This document shows, one piece after another, positions 28,936-36,046 of a stretch of DNA of 64,000 nt (the stretch's first letter is position 1; every line of letters begins with the position of its first letter). The notes beneath the pieces were generated by a model that was given only the letters and a program-made list of their open reading frames with translations, was not told the DNA's origin and did no database searches. The translations under genes and the position numbers were made by a program. Location of the stretch: the NCBI RefSeq assembly GCF_014649855.1, contig NZ_BMTV01000009.1, positions 1 to 64,000 of the forward strand. Reading direction: 5' to 3'. Source of the DNA: Streptomyces roseolus (GTDB lineage: Bacteria; Actinomycetota; Actinomycetes; Streptomycetales; Streptomycetaceae).

Positions 28936-31900
28936 TCATGTGAGCTGTTCGGGGGAGGGATTCCGCCGCTCCTCGGCCCCCTTGCCGACCGGTACGGAGG
29001 CGGCCCCGGGCAGCGGATAGTCGCCCCGGACGAGGGCGCGCCGCAGCCGGTACTCGTCGAGCGGGCCCGAGAAGGCCATGCCCTGGGCGTGCCGGCAGCC
29101 CATGGACCGCAGGGCGAGCACCTGCTCGGGGACGTCGACGCCCTCGGCGACGGTCTGCAGGCCCAGCTCGCCGGCGATGCGGAGCACCCCGCTGGTGATC
29201 TTGCGGAGCCGGGCGGATTCGACCACTCCTTCGACGAGTGTCCTGTCCAGTTTCAGCATGTCGACCGGGAGGCGTCTGAGGGCGTGGACGGCGACGTGCC
29301 CGCTGCCGAATCCGTCGAGGGCGATGCGGACGCCGAGCCGGCGCAGGGCGACCAGGCGCTGCTCCAGCTCGTCGAGGGGGGTCCGCTCGCCGGTGTCGGC
29401 CAGCTCGACGACGAGGGAGCCGGACGGCAGCCCGTGCCGGGCGAGCAGGGCCTCGACCGAGCCGAGGGGCAGGGAGCGGTCGAGCAGCCGGCGCGCGGAG
29501 ACCCGGACGGAGACCGGGGTGCGGTGGCCGGCCGCGGCCCGGTCGGCGGCCTGCTCGACGGCCTCCTCCAGGAGCCAGCGGCCGAGCTCGGCGGTGCGCT
29601 CGCCGTCGTCGGTGACCCGGAGGTACTCGGCGGGGGTGAAGAGGATGCCCTGGGCGGAGCGCCAGCGGGCCTGCGCGCTGACGGCGGAGACCCGGCCGGT
29701 GGCGAGGTCCACCACGGGCTGGTGGAGGAGGGCGAACTCGCCGTCGTGGAGCGCGCTGCGCAGCCGGGCGGCGAGCTCGGTGCGCCGGGCGACCTCGGCC
29801 TGCATCTGGGGGACGTACAGCTCGACCCGGTCCTTGCCGCCGGCCTTGGCGCGGTACATGGCGAGGTCGGCGTTGCGCAGCAGGTCGGCGGCGCCGATGC
29901 CGGGCTCGGCGAAGGCGACGCCGATGGAGGCGGCGACCCGGACCTCGGTGCCGCCGTCGACGCGGTAGGGGCGGGAGAGGGTGAGCCGGAGCCGGTCGGC
30001 GATCTCCTGGACCTGGGTCTCGCGGGCGGCGCGGTCGCGCAGCCCGTCGCCGAGGATGAGGGCGGCGAACTCGTCGCCGCCGAGCCGGGCGGCGGTGTCC
30101 CCGGCGCGCACGGCCTCCTGGAGGCGGCGGGCGGCCTGGACCAGGAGGTCGTCCCCGGCCTGGTGGCCGAGCCGGTCGTTGACCGCCTTGAAGCCGTCGA
30201 GGTCGATGAAGAGCACGGCGGTGCCGGGGTCGGAGGAGCGGCGGCCGCCGAGGGCCTGTCCGACCCGGCGGGTGAAGAGCGCGCGGTTGGGCAGCTCGGT
30301 GAGCGGGTCGTGCTCGGCGTTGTGCTGCAGCTGGGCCTGGAGCCGGACCCGTTCGGTGACGTCGCGGCTGTTGAAGATCAGGCCGCCCTGGTGGCGGTTG
30401 ACGGTGGACTCGACGTGGAGCCACTCCCCCTCGCCGTCGGCCTCGCCCGGGCGGCCCGCGTGGCCGGAGCGGAACCGGCACTCGATGCGGGTGGTGGGCT
30501 CCTCGGCGGGCGAGGCGGCGAGGAAGCGGCGGATCTCGTGGACGACGGCGCCGAGGTCCTCGGGATGGATGAGCGCGGCCAGTTCGGAGCCGACGAGCTC
30601 CTCGGCGTCCCGGCCGTACACCCCGGTGGCGGCGGGACTGACGTACCGCAGGACACCGCTGGGCGCGGCGATCATGATGACGTCGCTGGAGCTCTGCACG
30701 AGCGACCTGAAGTGGTTCTCCTTCTGGGCCAGCTCGTGGGTGAGGGCGATGTTGTCGATCAGCATGATGCCCTGGCGGACGACGAGGGCGAGGACGACGG
30801 CGCAGCCGGTGAGGACGACGACGCGGTCGACCCGGCGTCCCTCGACGACGTTGTACAGGATGCCGAGGGTGCAGACGGCGGCGGCGAGGTACGGGGTGAG
30901 GGCGGCGAGCGAGCCGGCGATGGGGCGGCTGGCGGGCCCCGGGGCGCGGGCGGCCGTCGTCTCCGGCGGCCGGTGGACGCCCCAGGGGGCGTAGGCGAGC
31001 AGCAGGGAGCCGGCGAACCAGCCGGCGTCGAGCAGCTGGCCCGAGACGTAGTTGGCGCGCAGCAGCGGCGAGGTGAAGAGGGCGTCGCAGAGCACGGTGA
31101 GGGCGAGCGCGGCGATGGCGGTGTTGACCGCCGAGCGGTTGCCCGGGGAACGCCGGAAGTGGAGGGCGAGGACCATGCTGACGAGCACGATGTCGAGCAG
31201 CGGGTACGCCAGCGACAGCGCGGCCTGGGCCACGGACTCGCCCTGGAAGTGGGCGGTGTGGGCGAGGGCGAGGCTCCAGGAGAGGGTCAGCAGGGACCCG
31301 GCGATGAGCCAGGCGTCGAGCCCCAGGCAGACCCAGCCGGCCCGGGTCATGGGCTTCTTGGCGAGGACGAGGAGGCCGACGATGGCGGGCGGGGCGAAGA
31401 GTAAGAAGAACAGGTCGGCGACGGAGGACTCGGGGACGTCCTGGCCGAGCACGACCTCGTACCAGCCCCAGACGGCGTTCCCGGCGCCGGCCATGAAGGA
31501 CGAGAAGGCGAAGAGCAGCCAGGCGGGGCGGGCGCCGCCGCGCTCGGTCCTGGCGTAGAGGAAGCAGGAGACGGCGGCGGTGAACGCGGCGGCGCTCAGC
31601 CCGAAGTCGCCCATGAAGAGGGCGAGTCGGGGCGAGCCCCAGCCGAGGGCGGCGCCGGTGGTGTAGCCGGCGCAGACGAGCCCGAGCCCGATCTGCGCGA
31701 GCAGCGACCCGGCCCAGGCCGCCCGGTGCTCGCGGCCGGGGGCGGGCCGCTCGGGCCCGGGCGGCCCCGCGGGGGCGGGTCCGCGCCGCATCAGCGCGGT
31801 GGCGCCGGTGCCGCTCACCCCGCTCCCCCGCCCCGCGTCGTGTCCGAGGCCGCCGGCCTCGCCGTCCGCCGCGCCGAAGGCGTGCGTGCTCCGGACTCCG

Positions 31901-32256
31901 GCAGGGGCGCCGCCGCCGCGCGGGGCGGGCGCGCCGCGCCCTGGGCGCGCGGGGGCCGGGCCGGGTGCGCCGGGGCCGTGGGCGTACGGCCCCGGGGCGG
32001 TCGGTTCGGTCCCGGGCGCCGGGATCCGCGGCAGGCCCGCGGCGTCGGCGCGCGCCGCGCCGTCCATGCGCTCCGCGCGGTGCGGCGCGGCCTGGTCCGG
32101 CACCGAACGCGCGAGGTCGGCAGGGAGGGGCGGGAGATGTCCCGGCGGCGTCGCCGCGCCGGACCGTCGGTCCGTCGGCCGTGCTTCACCCGTCACCCCC
32201 CTCGGAATCTGATGGCCCGTCACTTCGCTCCCCAGCGTCAGCCCGTACAGACGCAT
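28936..32256 (-). CDS. Membrane diguanylate cyclase: PAS-GGDEF with degenerate EAL domain (CdgE-like)
   Basis: 1106 aa from ATG MRLYGLTLGSEV; a GTG start at 32292 is possible. Residues ~1-170 are a disordered Pro/Gly/Ala-rich cytoplasmic region. About ten membrane spans follow to ~residue 500, then a PAS domain (HFRSLVQSSSDVIMIAAPSG), GGDEF (FIDLDGFKAVNDRLGHQAGD, intact RLGGDEFAAL) and an EAL-type domain. In the last, the EAL signature reads QARW and the DDFGTG motif reads LDGFGSG, so metal ligands are missing and phosphodiesterase activity is unlikely. Expected to make c-di-GMP. From memory it is the orthologue of S. coelicolor CdgE. Codon 285 is TTA (31402-31404), implying bldA dependence. 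Confidence 0.87.
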   Translation of the reverse strand: MRLYGLTLGSEVTGHQIPRGVTGEARPTDRRSGAATPPGHLPPLPADLARSVPDQAAPHRAERMDGAARADAAGLPRIPAPGTEPTAPGPYAHGPGAPGPAPARPGRGAPAPRGGGAPAGVRSTHAFGAADGEAGGLGHDAGRGSGVSGTGATALMRRGPAPAGPPGPERPAPGREHRAAWAGSLLAQIGLGLVCAGYTTGAALGWGSPRLALFMGDFGLSAAAFTAAVSCFLYARTERGGARPAWLLFAFSSFMAGAGNAVWGWYEVVLGQDVPESSVADLFFLLFAPPAIVGLLVLAKKPMTRAGWVCLGLDAWLIAGSLLTLSWSLALAHTAHFQGESVAQAALSLAYPLLDIVLVSMVLALHFRRSPGNRSAVNTAIAALALTVLCDALFTSPLLRANYVSGQLLDAGWFAGSLLLAYAPWGVHRPPETTAARAPGPASRPIAGSLAALTPYLAAAVCTLGILYNVVEGRRVDRVVVLTGCAVVLALVVRQGIMLIDNIALTHELAQKENHFRSLVQSSSDVIMIAAPSGVLRYVSPAATGVYGRDAEELVGSELAALIHPEDLGAVVHEIRRFLAASPAEEPTTRIECRFRSGHAGRPGEADGEGEWLHVESTVNRHQGGLIFNSRDVTERVRLQAQLQHNAEHDPLTELPNRALFTRRVGQALGGRRSSDPGTAVLFIDLDGFKAVNDRLGHQAGDDLLVQAARRLQEAVRAGDTAARLGGDEFAALILGDGLRDRAARETQVQEIADRLRLTLSRPYRVDGGTEVRVAASIGVAFAEPGIGAADLLRNADLAMYRAKAGGKDRVELYVPQMQAEVARRTELAARLRSALHDGEFALLHQPVVDLATGRVSAVSAQARWRSAQGILFTPAEYLRVTDDGERTAELGRWLLEEAVEQAADRAAAGHRTPVSVRVSARRLLDRSLPLGSVEALLARHGLPSGSLVVELADTGERTPLDELEQRLVALRRLGVRIALDGFGSGHVAVHALRRLPVDMLKLDRTLVEGVVESARLRKITSGVLRIAGELGLQTVAEGVDVPEQVLALRSMGCRHAQGMAFSGPLDEYRLRRALVRGDYPLPGAASVPVGKGAEERRNPSPEQLT

Positions 32257-32400
32257 GTCCCCCGATCCGGGACGATACACCAGGACCGTCACTCAGGGAC
32301 AGGGTCGCAGTACTCTCCGTGACGGACAGGGGGCTCACGGCCGGCGCGCCACGGGCGCACTCGGGCGCGCGGGCCCCCGGAACCCCCGGAAAGGTGGTCC

Positions 32401-33363
32401 TCAGGTGGTGCGGAGGACGTTCGCGAGCTCCTCCCCGGCCGCGTACCGTCCGACCTGCGCCGCGATCAGCCGCTTCGCCCGCGGCATGAACGCCGAGGTG
32501 GAGCCGCCCACGTGCGGCGTCACCAGCACCCCGGGCGCGTGCCACAGCGGATGCCCGGCCGGCAGCGGTTCGGGGTCCGTGACGTCGAGCGCCGCCGTGA
32601 TCCGCCCGCTCTCCACCTCCTTGAGCAGAGCGTTCGTGTCCACCACCGGGCCGCGCGCGACATTGACGAGGAGCGCCCCGTCCTTCATCCGGGCGAGGAA
32701 CCCGGCGTCGGCCAGGTGCCGGGTCTCCGGCGTGAGCGGAGTGGACAGCACCACCACGTCCGCCTCGGGGAGCAGCGCCGGGAGGTCGGCCAGGGCGTGC
32801 ACCCGGCCGCGGGCCGTGGTGCGCGCCGAGCGTGCGACGCGCGCCACCCGCGCGCACTCGAAGGGCGCGAGCCGGTCCTCGATCGCCGCGCCGATCGATC
32901 CGTACCCGACGATCAGCACGGACCTGTCGGCGAGCGCCGGGTAGAAGCCGTCCCGCCACTCCTCGGCGTCCTGGCCGCGCACGAAGCGCGGGATGCCGCG
33001 CAGGGAGGCGAGGATCAGGGCGAGGGTGAGCTCGGCGGTGCTGGCCTCGTGGACGCCCTTGGCGTTGCAGACGGAGACGCCGGGGCCGAGCGCGCCGAGC
33101 CCGGGGACGACGTGGTCGATGCCGGCCGAGAGGGTCTGGAGGACGCGCAGCGAGGTCATCGCGGCGAGCGGCCGGACCGCGACCGCGGAGCCCTTCATGT
33201 ACGGGACGACGTAGAAGCCGCAGTCGGCCGGATCGGCCGGGAAGTCGGCTCCGCCGTCCCAGAAACGGTAGTTCAGTCCCGACGCGCCCGGGTCGGGCAG
33301 CCCGTCGATCTCGTCGGCGGGGATCGGAAGCCACACGTCAGCGGTGGTGGGTGCGAGTGTCAT
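32401..33363 (-). CDS. D-isomer-specific 2-hydroxyacid dehydrogenase
   Basis: 320 aa. NAD-binding loop SVLIVGYGSIGAAIEDRLAP (GxGxxG). Catalytic Arg in VNVARGPVVDTNALL, Glu in TDPEPLPAGHPLW and His in VTPHVGGSTSAF. The N-terminal catalytic half is short (LPDPGASGLNYRFWDGG), as in phosphoglycerate dehydrogenase-like or glyoxylate/hydroxypyruvate reductase-like proteins, without an ACT domain. Substrate unknown. Divergent from the aldo/keto reductase with a 75-base shared promoter region. Confidence 0.88.
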   Translation of the reverse strand: MTLAPTTADVWLPIPADEIDGLPDPGASGLNYRFWDGGADFPADPADCGFYVVPYMKGSAVAVRPLAAMTSLRVLQTLSAGIDHVVPGLGALGPGVSVCNAKGVHEASTAELTLALILASLRGIPRFVRGQDAEEWRDGFYPALADRSVLIVGYGSIGAAIEDRLAPFECARVARVARSARTTARGRVHALADLPALLPEADVVVLSTPLTPETRHLADAGFLARMKDGALLVNVARGPVVDTNALLKEVESGRITAALDVTDPEPLPAGHPLWHAPGVLVTPHVGGSTSAFMPRAKRLIAAQVGRYAAGEELANVLRTT

Positions 33364-33438
33364 GTCCGGGAGGCTATGCGAAGAATCCCGTGCGCCATTG
33401 GTTACTTTGGGGGGCGGCACAGGGAGGGGTAGCGGCAC

Positions 33439-34440
33439 GTGGAGCGCAGGACTATCGGGGCGACGGCGCTCGGCGTGGGGGCCGTCGGCCTCGGCTGCAT
33501 GCCGATGAACTGGGCCTACAGCCGCTCGCAGCAGCGGGGCGACCGCTCGCTGCGGGCCGTGCACGCGGCCCTGGACGCCGGCGTGAGCCTGCTCGACACG
33601 GCCGACATGTACGGGCCGTTCACCAACGAGCTGCTGCTCGGCCGGGTGTTGAAGGAGCGCCGGTCGGACGTCTTCGTGTCGACGAAGTGCGGACTCCTCG
33701 TCGGCGACGGGCACGTGGTGGCCAACGGGCGGCCGGAGTACGTGCGCCGGGCCTGCGACGCCTCGCTGCGGCGGCTCCAGACGGACGTCCTCGACCTCTA
33801 CCTCCTGCACCGCGCGGACCCCGAGGTCCCGGTGGAGGAGACCTGGGGCGCGATGGCGGGCCTGGTGGCGGCGGGCAAGGTGCGGGCGCTCGGGCTGAGC
33901 GCGGTCGGGGTGCGGCGGCCCCGGCGTTCGCGTACCGGCGATCTGTACGAGGGAACGATCCGCCAACTGGCCCGGGTGCAGCAGGTCTTCCCCGTCGCGG
34001 CGGTCCAGGCCGAGCTGTCGCTGTGGGCGCCGGAGGCGCTGGCGCGGCTGCTGCCCTGGTGCGCGGCGCGCGGCGTCGGGCTGCTCGCGGCGATGCCGCT
34101 GGGCAGCGGGTTCCTGACCGGGACGCTGACGCCGGGCGGCGGCTTCGAGCCGGACGACCCGCGCGCCAGGCACCCCCGCTTCACCTCCGAGATGATGGCG
34201 GCGAACCAGCCGCTGGTGGCCGGACTGCGCCGGGTGGCGGAGCGGCACGGCGACGGGGTGACCCCCGCCCAGGTGGCGCTGGCGTGGGTGCTCGCGCAGG
34301 GGCGGCACGTGGTGCCGGTGCCGGGGACGAAGCGGGCGCGGTGGGCGGTGGAGAACGCCGGGGCGGCCGGGCTGCGGCTCACGGCCGGCGACCTGGCGGA
34401 GCTCGCCGCGCTGCCCGGCGCGCGGGAGTCCTGGGACTGA
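33439..34440 (+). CDS. Aldo/keto reductase
   Basis: 333 aa, GTG start with GGGAGGGG ~10 bases upstream. NADPH-dependent carbonyl reductase barrel. Catalytic Asp-Tyr in LLDTADMYGPFTNE, Lys in VSTKCGLLVG and His in LYLLHRADPEVP. Cofactor segments are VGLLAAMPLGSGFLTG and VVPVPGTKRARWAVENA. Resembles the YajO/Tas (AKR11-13) group. About 25 residues after GLSAVGVR are unusually basic (RRPRRSRTG). Substrate cannot be told. Confidence 0.9.
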   Translation: MERRTIGATALGVGAVGLGCMPMNWAYSRSQQRGDRSLRAVHAALDAGVSLLDTADMYGPFTNELLLGRVLKERRSDVFVSTKCGLLVGDGHVVANGRPEYVRRACDASLRRLQTDVLDLYLLHRADPEVPVEETWGAMAGLVAAGKVRALGLSAVGVRRPRRSRTGDLYEGTIRQLARVQQVFPVAAVQAELSLWAPEALARLLPWCAARGVGLLAAMPLGSGFLTGTLTPGGGFEPDDPRARHPRFTSEMMAANQPLVAGLRRVAERHGDGVTPAQVALAWVLAQGRHVVPVPGTKRARWAVENAGAAGLRLTAGDLAELAALPGARESWD

Positions 34441-34537
34441 GACACCGCACGGGGACGGGCCCGCGGACGGGCCGGGCGGTGTATCAAGGAGGGACGGATG
34501 CCGCTCGCACGCCCGTTCTGCCGAAGGGGATCGGATC

Positions 34538-35674
34538 ATGAGACGTCCCGCCGTTCCGAAGGCCCTGTGGGGCGCCTCCGCGCTGGCGCTCGTGGCCGGC
34601 TGCTCCTCGGCCGGCGAGCCCGGTGACTCCGGCGCCCGGAGCACCTCGCCGCCGCCCGCGGTGTCCTCCTCCGCCGCGGCGCCGCCCGGTGCGCCGGCCG
34701 GGGAGGGGCGGGTCACGGTGGCGGGGACGCTCACCGAGGGGCTGCGCTCGCCCTGGGGGCTGGCCGCGCTGCCCGGCGGCGATCTGCTGGTCTCCTCGCG
34801 GGACGAGCGGACGGTCACCCGGGTGGACGGCCGGAGCGGGGCGAAGACCCCGCTCGGCGAGGTGCCCGGCGTGGTGCCGGGCGGCGAGGGCGGTCTGATG
34901 GGCCTCGCGGTGCGCGAGGGGTGGGTGTACGCGTACCTGACCGCCGAGTCGGACAACAGGATCGTGCGGATGCGGTACGGCGGCGGGGCCGGCGACCGCC
35001 TGGGGGCCCCGGAGCCGGTGCTCACCGGCATCCCCGAGGGCACGGTCCACAACGGCGGGCGGATCGCCTTCGGGCCGGACGGGATGCTGTACGCGGGGAC
35101 CGGCGAGACGGGAGAGACGGGGCTCGCCCAGGACCGGGAATCACTGGGCGGGAAGATCCTGCGGATGACCCCGGAGGGGAAGCCCGCGCCGGGCAACCCC
35201 TTCCCGGGCTCGGTGGTGTACTCGTACGGCCACCGGAACGTCCAGGGGCTCGCCTGGGACGCCGAAGGGCGGCTGTGGGCGGCCGAGTTCGGGCAGAACA
35301 CCTGGGACGAGCTGAACCTCGTCGAGCCGGGCCGGAACTACGGCTGGCCGGTGGTCGAGGGGAAGGCGGGGAAGGACGGGTTCGTGGACCCGGTGGCGCA
35401 GTGGCCGACCTCGGAGGCCTCGCCGAGCGGCATCGCGTACGCCCGGGGCGCGGTGTGGATGGCGGGCCTGCGGGGCGAGCGCCTGTGGCGGATCGGGCTG
35501 TCGGGCACGGAGCTCGCCGGGGAGCCGGAGGCCTTCCTGACCGGCGAGTACGGCCGCCTGCGCACGGTCCTCGCGGACGGCTCCGGCCGCCTGTGGCTGG
35601 TGACGAGCGAGACGGACGGCCGGGGCACGCCCGGGGCGGGGGACGACCGGATCCTGCGGCTGGAGGTGGGGTGA
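34538..35674 (+). CDS. PQQ-type glucose/sorbosone dehydrogenase lipoprotein
   Basis: 378 aa. Lipoprotein signal peptide with lipobox LVAGCSS near residue 22, then a Ser/Pro-rich linker. The rest is the six-bladed propeller of soluble aldose sugar dehydrogenases (YliI-like): LRSPWGLAALPGGDLLVSSR, GGEGGLMGLAV, GGRIAFGPDGMLYAGTGETG, YGHRNVQGLAWD, GRNYGWPVVEG. The conserved catalytic His and the PQQ/Ca-binding Arg/Asn residues of the family lie in the HNGGRIAFG and GHRNVQG blocks. Membrane-anchored outside the cell. GAAGGGGA is the RBS. The GDH/HHIP family includes enzymes without PQQ, so activity is inferred. Confidence 0.87.
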   Translation: MRRPAVPKALWGASALALVAGCSSAGEPGDSGARSTSPPPAVSSSAAAPPGAPAGEGRVTVAGTLTEGLRSPWGLAALPGGDLLVSSRDERTVTRVDGRSGAKTPLGEVPGVVPGGEGGLMGLAVREGWVYAYLTAESDNRIVRMRYGGGAGDRLGAPEPVLTGIPEGTVHNGGRIAFGPDGMLYAGTGETGETGLAQDRESLGGKILRMTPEGKPAPGNPFPGSVVYSYGHRNVQGLAWDAEGRLWAAEFGQNTWDELNLVEPGRNYGWPVVEGKAGKDGFVDPVAQWPTSEASPSGIAYARGAVWMAGLRGERLWRIGLSGTELAGEPEAFLTGEYGRLRTVLADGSGRLWLVTSETDGRGTPGAGDDRILRLEVG

Positions 35675-35677
35675 GCG

Positions 35678-36046
35678 GTGGGCGCGTTCGGCGGCCTCGA
35701 CGCGTTCTTCGCCCCGGGGCGGCGGCACGCGGCGGAGGAACGGCGGCGCCTCGCCCTGGCCCGGGAGGACCCAGGCGCCGCCGATCCGGCCCGGGGGCCG
35801 GTGGACCCGGCCTCGGGTCGGGTCGGGTCGGGTCGGGTCGGGTCGGGTCGGGTCGGGTCGGGTCGGGTCGGGTCGGGTCGGGTCGGGTCGGGTCGGGTGA
35901 CGATACGGGTTCCCGGGCCGGACGCGGCCTCAGCGGGGGGCGGCGAGGAGGTGGAGCCGGTGGGCGAGGGCGGCGGCCTCGCCCCGGCCGGAGACGCCCA
36001 GCTTGGCGAGGATGTGGGAGACGTGGACGCTCGCCGTCTTGGGTGA
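35678..36046 (+). CDS. Small protein (probably DUF6191) interrupted by a 25-codon pentamer-repeat insertion
   Basis: 122 codons as read, GTG start 3 bases after the sugar dehydrogenase stop. The opening GLDAFFAPGRRHAAEERRRL and DPARGPVDPASG, then RVTIRVPGPDAA, match a short actinobacterial family I know as DUF6191 (usually ~65-80 aa). Between SG and RVTIRV the array of 16 GGTCG units encodes GRVGS repeats. Fifteen extra units equal 75 bases, so the conserved tail is still in frame. After PGPDAA the frame reads on ~35 residues, antisense to the LuxR gene end. One unit more brings in TGA at 35898; one less gives an Arg-rich tail to 36051. Confidence 0.6.
   Translation: MGAFGGLDAFFAPGRRHAAEERRRLALAREDPGAADPARGPVDPASGRVGSGRVGSGRVGSGRVGSGRVGSGRVTIRVPGPDAASAGGGEEVEPVGEGGGLAPAGDAQLGEDVGDVDARRLG
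35816..35895 (+). repeat. (GGTCG)16 pentanucleotide tandem array inside a coding region
   Basis: Sixteen uninterrupted perfect copies, 80 bp, flanked by CCTCG and GGTGA. The unit length is not a multiple of three, so each gain or loss shifts the frame of the host gene. Perfect identity points to ongoing slippage. Confidence 0.95.

Noticed and set aside
34498..34540. ATG with an excellent AAGGAGG site just before the sugar dehydrogenase gene
   Set aside because: The frame gives an Arg-rich peptide that overlaps the lipoprotein signal sequence in another frame; the lipoprotein start has its own GAAGGGGA. Perhaps a translational enhancer, but no gene.
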